A stretch of DNA of 64,000 nt from Hemicordylus capensis (Eukaryota > Chordata > Lepidosauria > Squamata > Cordylidae): NCBI RefSeq assembly GCF_027244095.1, contig NC_069659.1, forward strand, positions 351,764,750 to 351,828,749, read 5' to 3'. Shown here one piece after another: positions 8,616 through 23,600 of this stretch. The notes beneath the pieces were generated by a model. That model was not told the origin of the DNA. It worked only from the letters and a program-made list of their open reading frames with translations, and made no database searches. Made by a program: the position numbers and the translations under genes. Each line of letters starts with the position of its first letter. Within the stretch, counting starts at the first letter, position 1.

Positions 8616-11600
8616 GTGAGTTGGAGGCGCTGCGGCCCCTTCTGCCGGGCCGCGCACGAAACCGCTCCCCCTCCCTTGGTGTGCCCCCGACTTCTGGCCC
8701 CAACTGCCGCTGTGCAGGCTCCGGCCGGGGGAGCCCCCCGTCCGAGGAAGGTGCAGCCGGCCTCCTGCGCTTGAGGAGAGGCCTGGCTGGAGGAGGGAGT
8801 CTGCCCCTGTGGGAATTTCCTCGTGCCCACCCCCCTGGAGAGTGCAGGGGTGCAGGGTTCCCTCTAACAGGGATCCCCAGATGGTGTTGACTACAACGCC
8901 CCTAATCCCCAAGCAAAGGCTGTTGCAGCGGGGGATGCTAGGAGTTGTAGTCAACAACATCTGGGAATCCCTGTTTGAGGGAAGACTGGTGCAGGGGCCC
9001 CTGGTTATGTGGCCAGCCCCGCAGCAGGACTGGCTCAAGAGTCTCCAGGCATCGCCCTCAGCCGGTCTGCAGGTGACTCCTCTTGAGAGCTGTCCTGGAG
9101 ATGGGAGTGGCCTGGGAGTGTGGAAGGAGATTGCAGCCAGAATGGGCAAGCCCTCCTTGCTGCTGGTCACTCCAGGCTCTCCCTGCCCGCTGCCCTCTCA
9201 GTGCGGTGCAGACTCTGCGATGGATGCAGCCACTTGCTTGGGATAGCTGTTGAGGAAAGAGGGTTGAGTGATAGCACCTGTCCCAAAGCAGTCACGTCTT
9301 ACAGAAAGGATGGCTGTCATCCCGGAAGGTTGGAGGAGGGCAGATGCCAATCGGAACAGTGGGGCAAGGTAGGCTGTCACCCTGAAAGGTCCAAGAAGAA
9401 GGTTTGAGGCATATCCCCACCAGGGTTCCCTCTAACAGGGGTTCCCAGATGTTGTTGACTACAACTCACAGCATCCCCAGCTGCAATAGCCTTTGCTTGG
9501 GGATTATGGGAGTTGTAGTCAACAACATCTGGGAATCCCTGTTAGAGGGAGCACGGCTTAGCACACTGCTGTCACCCTTTGCATCTGCTCTCCTTAAGCC
9601 TTTCAGGATGGCAGTCTTGCCTTTGTAAAATGTGACCATTTCAGGATAAGAGTTACCAACTCTCTTTCCTTTGCCCCACAGAAGCATTTCATTCATCCAA
9701 CTCTCATTCATTGCCCCATGAAAGCATAGAGTTAAACTGAAGTGGGAAACACTGTCAGGAGCCACTTCTCATGTGGAGGGGGGGGGATTTTCTGCCCCTG
9801 TCAAAGCTTATTTCTGTGCAGCTGTTAAAAGTACACCCTTTAACTGCCTGGGATCCCACTGTATGCAAAACAAAGCAGTAGATGTGTTTTTGAAACAAAA
9901 ATAAATAGTCCTTCAATGTATTTAGCCACTCTACATATTTCTGATCGCAGTGTCTTGTGTATGTATTTGTGTGTGTGTGCTCATGCATGTAATACAGCGA
10001 GAATTGGGGGTGATGGATATCCCAGATAGACTTTTCCCCATTTTATCAGTCTGGACTGTCAGTAAGGGATGTGCACGAACACTGGCAGGTTCGAACATTC
10101 GGTGGGTGGGAGGGTCGGACTTTAAGGGCGGGGGAGGGTGCACTTACCCCTCCCCGCGCTTTCCCCCTGCCGGCGCTCAGTTCCTGTAAAATCCTTTAGG
10201 GCAGCAGCATGCCTCCCTGCTGCCCCTTCCCCTCTTTGGCTGGAAGTACATAGGAACATAGGAAACTGCCATATAATGAGTCAGACCATTGGTCTATCTA
10301 GCTCAGTATTGTCTTCACAGACTGGCAGTGGCTTCTCCAAGGTTGCAGGCAGGAATCTTTCTCAGCCCTATCTTGGAGAAGCTGGGGAGGGAACTTGAAA
10401 CCTTCTGCTCTTCCCAGAGCAGCTTCATCCCCTGAGGGGAATATCTTGCATTGCTCACACATCGTCTCCCATTCATATGCAACCAGGGTGGACCCTGCTT
10501 AGCTATGGGGACAAGTCATGCTCGCTACCACAAGACCAGCTCTCCTCTCCTGGTGCACGTGTGCACATCAGATGGGCTTCTGCGCAATCGCACGAGGGGA
10601 AGGGGCAGCAGGAAGGTATGCTGCCATCCCGAAGGATTTACAGGAACCGAGCTGAGCACAGGCAGGGGGAAAGTGGGGGAAGGGGTAAGTGCAACCTCTC
10701 CCTCTGACCCCACCACCCCTTTGAACCACCCCTGCCCAGTTCCTTGCACATCCCTACTCTCAGTAGCATGTATCAGTATTGGGAGTATCAGTAGCATGCC
10801 TGCAGTTCAAATTGCTGAATTTTGTGAGGGGCTGGGAGAGTTGTTGTCCTCCTTCCCCCCCCCCCCCCCCAGTCCAGCTTGGCTGCATAATAGGCATAAA
10901 ATACAACAGGTGCAGTTGGTAATGGCACAAGTGTCCTTGCAGCTCAACAGTTAGCAGCCCCGTTGAGCTGCAACCAGCCATCAGTTTCACATGGCACTCT
11001 TTATTCTTATTTATCACAACGGTTTCTACCTTTTCTATGGATCGAAGCTCTTTGACTGCAATAGCTATGCAGCAGGCAAAAATCAACAGGTAAAGTGCTT
11101 CGCTGCATCTTTGCAGTTTCTGTCTGTCATATACCTGTTATAGGTAAAGAACGTCTGCCAGGAGATACTAGCCTCTTCACTCATGCCTTCTTTGGGCTGC
11201 ATTTTAAGCTACCTGTAAATGATTACAGACTTGCCTCTCTTTTTATAAGACTTCTTTACAAATGTCACTGAACTTCCTAGAACAAGTAGTCATAGGACTG
11301 GTTCAGATGATACTTTCCTGGATTGTACAGTTAGGAAGAGGTCATGCCAGGTGTGTCCCCATCGTGACATCTTTCATGGACAACCTAGTACCCTCCTGGT
11401 GTGTCCCTTTATTGCTTCCTGCTGGGGTCAGTCCTCAGAGACAGGGGAGGGGGTTAGATTCACCTGCTTCCTCCTCCTGCTAACCATGCTAATGGGGTTG
11501 GTCTCTCTTCGGAGAACTACAACCCTCCCGGACACACACACCACACTGCCTTCATCACTGGCCTGCGCATTCTTATAGGCTGCTGTACAGGCCAGACATC

Positions 11601-14600
11601 TGGTTCCCCTTTGCCCTCGCCCTGTCCCCCTGTGCCTTTATTAAGAACATAAGAACATGATCAGGTCCGAAGGCCTATCTAGTCCAGCATCCTGTTTCAC
11701 ATAGTGGCCCACCAGATGCCACTGGGGAGCCCACAAGCAAGAGCTGAGGGCATGCCCTCTCTCCCGTTGTTGCTCCCCTACAACTGGTATTTAGAGGCAT
11801 CTTGTCTCCAAGGCTGGAGGTGGCCTATAACCCTCAGACTAGTAGCCATTAATAGACTTGTCGTCCATGAATTTGTCTGTCCCTCTTAAAGCAATCCAGG
11901 CTGTTTGCTGTCACCACATCTTGTGCCAGAGAATTCCATAGGTTAATTATGCACTGTGTGAAAAAGTATTTCCTTTTGTTGGTCCTACATTTCTTGGCAA
12001 TCAGTTTCATGGAATGACCTCTGGTTCTAGTGTTATATGAGAGGGAGAAATTTTCTCTATATCAACTTTCTCCGCACCATGCATGACTTTATAGACCTCT
12101 ATGTCTCCCCTCAGTCATCTTTTTTTTTTTCTAAACTAAAAAGCCCCAGGTGGTGTTGTCCTGTGCTGCTTGATCCCCATCCCTTTTCCCTCCTTCCCCA
12201 ACCCACCTGACTTTCCCAAACCCTCTCTTTCCCTGTCATCTGTTGGCGTCAGCTGCCTGACGTAATTGTCAGGCACCTGTCATGCCATCCCAATGTGCAG
12301 TGTCGATGCCCATCTGGGCTGACTGGATAGTACCCTTCCTGTTCTCTGTGCTTCTGAAATTAAATATCCACATATTCTCCCTGCAGGAAGATGCACAAGC
12401 TCCTGACACAGGGAAGGGATGCAAATGTTCTGCTTCAGGTGGTACAAAGAATCATAGAGAAAGGAAATCGGCGCTCTTTTGTGCTTCTTGCACCCCCACA
12501 ATTACATGTCACCCAAAGCCATTCAAGAGGTGGGGTTAACTCCTCATAAAAATCTTGAATCTCCTTTGTGATGCAGGCCCTAGGTCTTATCTGGAGATTG
12601 GAACGCAGGTTGCCACATACTTTCAGACTGATTCTTTCCCTGCTTCTTTGCTAGTTTAAAAGATGACGACAGTGGAGATCATGACCAGAATGAAGAGAAC
12701 AGCACACAGAAAGATGGTGAGAAGGAAAAAAATGATAAAGACAAGCCCCAGGGTAGCACCAAGAGAAAGGTACGTTCTTGCCTCTGCATCGTACCCCAGA
12801 CTGGAATTTCAAGTGGAGGCTTCTGATTGTTAGTCTGTAGATCCAGGGTTAGGAGACCATTTGTATATAACTTTCACTAGGACCTTCCTGGCCTGCATCT
12901 TGTTCTCTTTCTTGCTAAAGAAGCCAGTCTGAGTTCTTTAAAAGTGTTTATTTTGAAAGCAGAATCTACTTGTTTCTATGGAGTGTTCCTAAACTCTTCA
13001 CCTGGAGAAACCTGCAGCTAGGGCAAATTTATTTATTTATCAAATTTGTATACCACCCCAAACTTCCAACTCTAAGCGGTCGGTTTACAACAACATAAAA
13101 CAAGTTAAAACACAAATGTAAAAACCTTAAAGCAGGTTAAAACCCAAAATTAAAAAGCTTGAGTGAAATGATAAGCCGTTAGGGACTTTTTAAAAGTTGT
13201 CAGAGATGGGGAGGCTCTTATCTCAACAGGGATTGTATTCCAGAGTCTTGGGGAAGCAACAGAGAAGGCCCATCCCTGAGTAGTCACCAGACAAGCCAGT
13301 GACAATTGCAGACAGATCTCTCCAGATGATCTCTATGGGCAGTGGGGCTCATGGTAAAGAAGATGTCCTCTTAAATACCCAGGGCCTGAGCTGTTTTGGG
13401 CTTTATAGGTGATAACCAGCACCTTGTATTTTGCCTGGAAACTTATTGGTAGCGAGTGTAGCTCTTTTAGTGTAGGAGTAATATGGTTTTTCCGAGATAA
13501 CCCAATCTGGCTTCCACATTCTGAACCAACTGCAGATTCCGGATTATGCACTAAGACATCCCCACATAGAGTGCATTGCAGTAGTCAAGTCTGGCGGTTA
13601 CCAGCATATGTACCACTGCTCTGAGGTTGTGCATCTCAGGAAACGGACCAGCTGGCATGCCAGCCAAAGCTGATGGAAAGCACCTCTGGCCTCCTCCTCA
13701 ACCTGAGATACCAGGGAGAGGTCTGGATCCAGAAGCACTCCCAGACCACACTCCTGTTCCTTCTGGGGAAGTGTGACCCCATTGCCTCCTGTCCTTCACT
13801 TCTGATAAGAGTCTAGCTATCAGCCATGATGACCGTATAGAAGAGGGATAGGCAATCTTGGCTCTCCAAATGTGGTTGAACTATATTTTACATTTTATAT
13901 CCCGCTCTTCCTCCAAGGAGCCCAGAGCGGTGTACTACATACTTGAGTTTCTCTTTCACAACAACCCTGTGAAGTAGGTTAGGCTGAGAGAGAAGTGACA
14001 GGCCCAGAGTCACCCAGCTAGTATCATGGCTGAATGGGGATTTGAACTCGGGTCTCCCCGGTCCTAGTCCAGCACTCTAACCACTACACCACACTAGCTC
14101 TAAACTCCCATCCTCCCCAGCCACAAGGCCGGGAATGATGAGAGTTGTAGTTCAACAACAGCTGAAGAGTTGCCTACCCCTGGTACAGAACCTCCAGGTT
14201 CAGAGGTAGTATACCTCTTAAATCCCAGTTGCTGGGGAGTTAAGGGAGGAGAGTGCTCTTACCTTCAGGCTCTCATTTTAGGCTCCCCAGAAGTATCTGG
14301 TTGGGCACTGTGAGAGGCAGATGCTGAACTAAATGGATCTTTGGTCTGATCCAGCAGGGTTCTTCTTTTATTGAGGAAGAGCTATAAGTTGATAGAAGAG
14401 CATCTGTTTTGCATGCAGAACGTCCCAGGTTCAATCTCTGGAACCTCTGGGTAGGACAGGGAATGGTCTTGCTCTGTTTGAAACCCTGGAGAGCCACTGC
14501 CATGCATGCTCAGATGCCATGTGCTTGTTAACAGTGCACGGGGCTTTTGGGGGCACACGCTGCCCTAGCAGGGAGCTGGAAGGCATAGAGGGGAGCAGGT

Positions 14601-17600
14601 AAGCACTAGGGATGTGCACGAATTGATTTGATTTGTGCCCAAATTGAATCACCCCTGATTTATTTTGTGTCCAAATCTGTCCCTCCAAATCACCCCAGAT
14701 TCGATTTGGATTTGATTCGGATTCGGATTGATTTGGACCACTTACAAAGGTCTGAGAGGCACCAAATTTGGGTGGTTGGTAGGTCCCTATGTGTGCCATC
14801 TACCACCCAAATTTCACGGCAGTGGGGCACTTGGTTGATTTTTAATGATTTTTTTTCGGGGGGGGTGTTACGCACATTTGTACACTTTCCCCCAATCTTG
14901 GGTCCCCAGATGTTGTTGGACTACAAGTCTCATCATCCCTAAAGGCCATTGTGTCCAACATCTGAGCACCCAAAATTGGGAACCTCTGCAATAGAGAAAA
15001 GTAAAGTGCTGAACTTGGGAACACTGACTGACATCCAGACGAACCTCCTGAATAATACTCCTCAGGGGTTACTCTAGAAAACTATTTAATTTCAATTGAA
15101 CTACTCAGGAGTAACTTAGTCTGGATGGGAGCCATCACCCCCAATATTGGGCAACCCGACCCCCACTGACAGGGACCCCATGACAGAGAAATTAGAGGTG
15201 CAAGAAGAGCACCGGGAAGCATGCTGTTCCTCTAGGAAGGGAGCTCCCCCTCTCTTGCATCCACGTCCTCCCAGGTTTCTTTCCCCCCACCAGGCTAAGA
15301 GCCATCTCGGGGAAACATGACTGAGGGAGGGGTTGCAGGAGAGAATCAGTGGACATAAAAGTGTTACATGTTTCTTTCCCATTTGGGAAGGTCAGTAGTT
15401 GAGCTCCCGCTTTGCACACAGAAGGTCCCAGGTTCAATCCCTGGCAGCATCTCCAGGCAGGGTGGGGAAAGACTCCTGTGTGAAACCCTGAAGAGCTTCT
15501 GCCAGTCAGTGTAGGAGGCAATACTGAGCTAGACAGACCAGTCTGACTTGGTGTAGGGCAGCTGCCTGTGTAGCTTCTTGGGCTTCTTACAATATAGAAG
15601 TTCTCCCTACGTGCATTCACAGTCATGCCATTGTGGTGGGTATTTTGCTTGCATTAGCAAAATACTAGACTGGTCTGAAGCGAACAGTGCCTTTCATGGT
15701 GGGAGGGAGATCCTCTTTGTTAGGCTGCTGCATTCCTGGAGCTGTTTCCGGGCAGGCAGAGTTAAAAAACCACTTCACATTCTCCTGGTTTTCGGAATGT
15801 GTACGAATCGCAACTTGCAGTGCAATTCAAAACACATCCCTGGCAGCTTTAAAATGGAGGAGAGCAGGTGCATACCTGCTCCTCCACCCCTCCCTGAATC
15901 AGAACAGAAGCCATGTGCATGCTGGCATCACACGAGGGCAGCTGGGGGAGGGCGCTGCTGGCGCCTGAAGATACCTGGGAGGAACGCCACTGGTTCAGGA
16001 GGTGGCGAGCAAGCAGAGGAGCAGATATGCACCTGCTGTCCTCAGTTTTAAAAGGTGTCGGGGATGGGTTTTCTTTGAATCGTGCTGCGATTCACGGTTT
16101 CTGCGATTCGTAGTTTGATTCTAATAAACTGCCTGGTATATTAGTTGGCACCTGAGTTTGCTAGTCTTTGACCTGGCAATAGGAAGTCAAAGGGGAAGGA
16201 GCCACAGCTCACAGCAGGCAGAAGGTCCCATGTTGAATCTGTGCTATCTCCAGTTAAAAGGATCTCAGGTGTCAGCTGATGAGAAAGACCCTTGCCTGAG
16301 ACCTTGGAAAGCAACCACCAATCATAGTAGACAATCCTGGGCTAGATAGACTGATGGACTGACTTGGTCTAAGGCAGTGTCCAATGTTTATATATGTTTC
16401 ATACTACAAGGTTAACACGGCTGTTATAATGTATGGGTTGCCAATCCGGATGTGTTGGTTCCTTTTAACTTCTTGTGCAGAGTTATTCTCCTCACTTTGA
16501 TTCCATCTGTTTTCCCTGCTCAGAGGGGAGTAGATCTGACATTGCCTCACAGGTTTTTTTGGTTTTTAAAAAATCCATTATCCTAACAATCGGAGACATT
16601 TAAAGGCAAGTAGGCAGAGTTCATGAACTGGCCTTGTCTGATGAGTTGATGTTAGAGACATGATATGTCCCTCACGGGACTCATCCGCTGCCAGCTTGGA
16701 GAAACTCAAGCACACCGAGGCTGGCTAATCTCTTATTTGAAGTATAGTCAATTCCTGCCAGACTAATGGTCTGTTTCAAGCTATTAACAGAGATGGGATT
16801 TCACGAAGAAAATGAGGCTAAACTGTTCTTTCACGCTCCGTGATGGCAGGAGCGGGCAGGCTTCTAATGCTGCGAATGTCTCATTCAGCCTTCTCTTTAG
16901 AGAAATGCATACGGATAAATGAGTGTTTCCATTCTCTGCACAGGCTGTGGTTCCAGGGCCGGCTGAGCACCCCTTGCAGTATAATTACACCTTCTGGTAC
17001 TCCAGACGGACACCCGGGAGGCCCACCAGCTCTCAGAGTTACGAACAGAACATCAAACAAATTGGCACCTTCGCCTCCGTGAGTGCATTTCACTTGTGTC
17101 GCTTGTTTAACTGGGCTCAGTGTACCTTGAGTGTGTGTGAGAGTTATCTGTGCAAGAGGAGACACGGGGAGGGCCATTGCTCAGCCCTAGAGCACGTTCT
17201 CCATATGCATACGTCCCCAGGTTCAGTCCCTGGGAGCATGGCTGAGAAAGACCCCTGCCTGAGACCCTAGAAGGCCGGTGCCACTCCGAAGGAGACCATC
17301 CTGGACTAGGTGGCCCAGTGGCTTAATACGCTGTAAGGCAGCTCTATATGCTTTGTGTTCAAAGGCGGTAGGTGTGTGCTTGCATGCGCAGTGCCCAGCT
17401 TAGGGTAAATTGGGTGGATTTATGATTCTGTGCCCAAAGACATGTTAAATATTGTATGGATTGAGGCTGTCCTTAGGAACATAGGAAGCTGCCATATACT
17501 GAGTCAGAACATAGGTTCATCTAGCTCAGTATTCATCAGTTCATCTAGCTCAGATGGTGAACCTCACCAGGGATTCTCAACGTGGGGTCCCCAGATGTTA

Positions 17601-20600
17601 TTGGACTTCAACTCCCATAATCCCCAGCTCCAGTGGCCTTTGGTTGGGGATTATGGGAGTTGAAGTCTAATAACATCTGGGGACCCAGCGTTGAGAATCC
17701 CTGGTCTACACAGACTGGCAGTGGCTTCTCCAAGGTTGCAGGCAGGAATCTCTCTCAGCCCTGTCTTGGAGATGCCAGGGAGGGAACTTGGAATCTTCTG
17801 CTCTTCCCAGAGCAGCTCCATCCCCTAAGGGGAATATCTTACAGTGCTCACACTTCTAGTCTCCCATGCATATGCAGCCAGGGTGGACCCTGCTTAGCTA
17901 AGGAGACAAGTCACACTTGCTACCACACGACCAGCTCTCCCCTCTTGGCAGTTTATAAAATTATTAATGATTTGGAGAGAACACACAGAGAGAAATGTTT
18001 ATCAGGGCGGAACCCCGGGGTAATCAGTGGAATGGAGCATCGGCAGGTTCATACCAAAAGGAAGCACTTCATCACACAGTGCATAATTAACTGCCTGCTT
18101 AGAAATGTGCTCTGGATAGTTCTCAGCAGCGGCAGCTCTCACCAGCTCAAAATTGTTTTTTGTGGGGGTTAATTCTTTAGGGACCAGCACTCAACTCCTC
18201 ACGGACCAGCACTGGTCCACTGACTGCTTGTTGAGAAACACTTCTCCAGTGCAATTCAATACAGGCTGACACAGAAAATATCATATTGGATGCAAATGAT
18301 ATTAGCAGTTTTGCATAAAAACAGTATAATGCAAAGTGCTGCCAGCAGAGGCTGTATCAAACCAGATACGATGGTTATTCCAATTTGATGCACATCCCTG
18401 CTAAATTCATGTACAGTAGCAATATACCTTTTTGCTAGGAGCAGAGATCCGAGGAAGCCTGTTGCTTTCATGCTTTGATTTTGAGCTTCTCAGAAGCATC
18501 TGAAAGGGCACTGTTGGAAACAGGATGCTGGACTAAAAAGAGCTTTGTCTGATCTGTTGATTGAGCAGGAGAGCTGCTCTTGTGGTAGCAAGCATGACTT
18601 GTCCCCCTAGCTAATCAGGGTCCCTCCTGGTTGCATATGAATGGGAGACTAGAAGTGTGAGCACTGTAAGAGATTCCCCTGAGGGGTTGGAGCTGCTCTG
18701 CGAAGAGCATCTCTATGCAGAAGGTTCCAGGTTCCCTCCCTGGCATTAGGGATGTGCATGGAACCAGGCAGGGGTGGTTCATTGGCAACGGGGTGCTGCT
18801 TTACGTACGCGTCAGATACTTCTGGTTGTATTGAGTAAATGGGGCCAACGGGGTGGCAGGGAGGTATGCTGCCGCCCCGATGAACTTTAGGAAAAAGGAG
18901 CGCCGGTGGGGGAAGAGTGGAGGGAGGGGTAAGTGCACCCTCTCCCACTCTTAAAGCAGCACACATACACACACACACACACCCCACCACCACCACCGGA
19001 ACCAGCGGTCTTTCAACCTCAATACAACCAAGTGCTTCTGAACCTCTCCTCGGTAGCAAGCATTGTCCCCTTTTCTAAGCAGGACCCACCCTGGTTTGCA
19101 TTTGAATGGCAGACATGTGTGAGCACTGCAAGATATTCCCCTTAAGGGATGGGGCCGTTCTGGGAAGAGAATCTGCTTGTTTGCATGCAGAAGGTTCCAA
19201 GTTCCCTCCCTGGCAGCATCTCCAAGATTGGGCTGAGAGAGATTCTTGCCTGCAACCTTGGAGAAGCCGCTGCCAGTCTGTGTAGACAATACAAGGGTCC
19301 AACTCGGTATGTGACAGCTTCCTATGTTCTTGTCATATGCCTACCTTTCCCACTAGTCCTAAGGCTAGAAATGTAATGAATTATAACAACTTTTAACAAC
19401 GTTAGGTAAAGTTTCTGTAAATGTGAACAATTCACAGAAGAGTTATTCTCTTTAGGTTTTTATCCTGGAACACTATATAATCTTTTTTTAAGGATTAAAA
19501 CAGAAATGAAGCAAAGTAACAACTATTAAAAAATAAATATAGGTGTTCAAAGGCAGTTGAGCTAAATAAACCCCAGACCAATTTTATGAGCATCACCAGC
19601 TTCGTGGAGTATTTGAAAGTGGTCTGTTAACAATATTGAACTGGTCAACTGACCTGTGCACCCAACTCTGCCCAGCACAGTAACTTGCATTCCTGCAACC
19701 TTCGACTTCCCCAACATCTCCAAGCCCACGCAGCCTTCCTACAGCCGGGTCCCAAGACTCCCTGTGCCCCCAGCCCCAATGGAGAGTGGTGCTTCCTAAA
19801 CTGCTAGTACTGCAAATATTTATATACTGCTCTTCCACCCAAGTTCTCAAAGTGGTTTACATAGGAAAATAAATAATACATCAATAAGATGGCCCCCTGT
19901 CCCCAAACGGCTCAGAATCTAAAAGAAACAGAAGGGAGACACCAGCAACAGCCACTGGAGGGATGCTGTGTTGGGGTTGGATAGGGCCAGCTGCTCTCCC
20001 CCTGTTAAATAAAAGAGAATCATCACTTTAAAATGTGTCTCTTTGCTCAGTTAGCAGGGGTAAATGCCCCCCTTTCCTCCAAAGCACCCAGAACTAATAA
20101 GTGATGAAGGCAGGGCATGGGCCGTAGTGAAAGATTGCTCTGACCAAGGGTGTGTGTGTGTGTATGTATGTATGTATACTCTCCACTTTAAAATTTTCCT
20201 TGGGAGATGTTGAGTTGAAAATCTTGGCATTCGTACAGCCAAGGAAAAGAGCTTGCTGAACAGGTTTGGAGCACCGAAACTCCGTGGGTGGTGGAGCAGA
20301 TGTCCAGATTGTATCGCAGCCAAAGAAGGTGTGGTAGGGAGAGAATGCAGTCATCATTTTGTGGGTGATTTCTGCAGCAACTGTCCTTCTGTGTTACTTT
20401 TTCTCATGTATCCCACCCTGTGGGGCACTTGCACCATTTCCTAGCAGCCTTGCCAAAGACCTACACTGCAATGATTAGCAACATTGTGGCACATAAGGGA
20501 ATGAGAGATGAATATTTTGAAGATCGTCCCTATTTGCCACAACCTCGCTCCAGAAAACGCCATTCTGTGTCTCTCTCCCTGCCAGATCCTGCAAAACCCA

Positions 20601-23600
20601 CCTTTCCCATGAAGACTTTGGCTTAAGTCTTCAGTCTTCACTCTACACAGCCCAAGACTGTCTACCATGTTTCTCTATTCACATATCCCCCGTCACATTC
20701 TCTCCCTCCCTCCCTCTGCTTTCTCTGTCAAGATTTCAATTGCAAGCCCCCTCAGGGCAGGAATTGTAGTGTATTCACCTGAATCCAAGACACGGTCTCC
20801 CCCCCCCCAAGTTCTTTGATGTTAGAAATTGCAGGGGTCACCTTAAAATTCAGACTCCTTTTCAGGTAAATACAGGTATACCCTGTATTTATCCTCTGTC
20901 TTTCAAGGGGGTCGTCTTAAATTCAGAGTTCTCTTCTGTTTGGGTAAATAAGGTATGTTTTGCTTGTGTAATTTTTTTATTGCACCATAATAAATTGATG
21001 GTGTTATATTGTTGGTCATGGCTGACATAGAGAGCAGCAAAACATGGACAGCTGAGCACAGCCTGCACTTCTCTGTGTGCCTAAAACTACTGGCGGAGTT
21101 CTGGAACAGTGCTGCTCTGCTTCGATGTAAATGTGCTCAAGCCCAGTTGTGCAACACTGCTGCCATTGGTTAGTGGTAGCGTTGTGGAACTATGCTTGCA
21201 CAATTCTAAGTCACCACGCGGCACGCTGCTGGCCGTGTTCTAGGCACCTGCAGTAAGACCGGAAGTGCTCAGCCTCCCATATTTTTCTGTGCTGTATGCC
21301 AGCCAGTAACAGTAATATGATCATTCCAGTTAAGGAGTAAATAAAGGCAAAACTGGACATTTTGTTGCTTTTAATTTAAAAGCAGCTGCAGAGATGGCAA
21401 TTCACATTGGCATCATGGCGCTGGGGAAGTCAGGGAGGGTGTAACTCTTCCTTCCTTAGCAGTGCAGTTCCAGCCCAAATCTTCCTGTCTCCCACCCCCT
21501 CCATGCATCACTGCTGACTCCTATTAACATTTCAAACCTATTCCCCAAACTCCTGGATCATGCCTAACTCGCTGAGTCGAATCTCTGCTGCCTATAGCAA
21601 AAGCAAGCAGAAAACTTCAGCTCTCCTCTATGAGGCTGGGAAGAGAGGCCTGCGATGTGGTCGCTTGATTGTGTGTACCCAGAGATGTCCTGCAGAAGGG
21701 GATGGGAGCTGGACTCGGATGGAAGCGCTGGTTTCCGTTCTCCCCACTCCCCGCTCGCATCTTGGCGCAGCCTGTTGCAGGCCAGGAGCCACTGCCACGG
21801 TCTCCAAGCCATAGCTCTTCCGGAAACCCTTTCCATGTAGACATTTACCAAGAGACCCCTGCGTGTCTGCAGCAGAACCCTGGGTATTTCAGAAGATTCT
21901 GGGCCATGCTCTAGGGCACACTCTCATGGGGAAGTAGCCCAATCTGTTGGGCCTCGCTGGCACCCCAGGTGAACAGATTATTGAAATGTTTTAGCCTTTT
22001 CTGTTGTGTTGTTTTTAACTAGCGGTTTGACTTTTTCTGTTTTGGCTTTGTTGTAAACCACCCAGAGACGTTAGTTTGGGGCGGTATAAAAATAAGTTAA
22101 ATGAATAAATAAAACAGAGAGCACACTCTAGAACAGGGCTGGCCAACCCACGCCTCTGCAGCTGTTATAGGACTACACTGCCCATCACCCCCTGCCACAA
22201 TGTGCTCATTTAACACAGTTTTGCTCCAATTATGTATAAAACAGGGAGCAGAGAATCCAATGGTTTGAGTGAGGCTGGGGGGTGGGTGGTGAGCCCTTCC
22301 CCACTGCTTTCATCCCCATAGCCTCCCTTCAATCACTTTTCTCCAAGCTTGATTTCTGGCACTGACGCTCTGCTCTGTAGAAAAGTGCTCAGCCAAGGTA
22401 GATTTCCAGCAGGTTAAACTGCAGGCAGGAGAGGGTATTATGTTCCCCACTTGTATCTCCCTTTTTACTCTTAAAGAGCCCCCCAACACACACTTACTGT
22501 TTGACACGTAATTGGGGGAGACCATGGTTTTAAGCCAGGCATACTCAACTTCAGTCCTCCTGCAGATGTTGGCTTACAGCTCCCATAACCCTTGGCTATT
22601 GACCACTGTGGCTGGGGATTATGGGAGTTGTAGACCAAAAACAGCTGGGGGCCCTAAATTGAACAGGCCTATTTTAAGCCCAATGGTTCTGTCACTCTTG
22701 TGTGTCGCCTGGGCCTCTGTCTGGTAAGATCTGAAAATCATATGGCAAAGTTGCTGTAAACATGCAGTTACTTATTTTTGGCCATGGAGGGCAGCAGTGC
22801 TCTCCATAACTTCTGGGTGTATGCTTAGGGAATCACAGAATCATAGGATGTGAGAGCTGGAAGGGGCCTTGGAGGGCTTCTAGTCCACCCCACCCCCCAC
22901 TCTGTGCAGGAAGCCGCTACAGCAGCCCTGACAGATGGCTGCCCAGACTTTGGAAACCTCCAGCAAAGGAGAGTCCACCATGTAGGCTCTGTAGAAAGCT
23001 TGGGAGATCTTTCCAACCAGTGTTCCCTCTAAGGCGTGCACGCTCACATGTTTTCTGATGTCCGCTCAGTCAATTTTAGATCCTACTCAGGTTGAATCAG
23101 GAAGGTCCCACTCTGAATGCATGTGTGTGCGCGCACACACACACACTGCCTTGATCCTGCCACCCAGAACAAAACTCATCATTCCACACAGAGATGGGGG
23201 GAAATAAAGAGAATTGTGATGAGCGCTCTGTTTGTTCTCTTCTGTTAGCTGTGTTGTGCTGTGGTTTTGTTTTTAAACTTCTCTCTTGAAACCGTTTGTT
23301 AAATAAAAATATGCTGCTGTCATTCTATCTGACGTGACCATCTTGCAGCCGGATATATTGGCTGACCTGGCTCCTGGGGAAATGGTCCAACTCAACTGTT
23401 TGGCTTTTGTTACAGGTGGAACAATTTTGGAGGTTTTACAGTCACATGGTCCGCCCTGGGGACCTGACAGGGCACAGTGACTTCCACCTTTTCAAAGAAG
23501 GAATTAAACCCATGTGGGAGGTGAGTTAGCATCTGGGCATAGTTGTAGGCTGCTTCTAGGACCTGCTGGTCATGGAGTTGTTTCCCAGTGTGGAATAGCT

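Noticed and set aside
8484-9170. 228-codon minus-strand frame over the EIF4E2 promoter
   Set aside because: Open because of the CpG-rich composition; it crosses the promoter and a MITE and resembles no protein.
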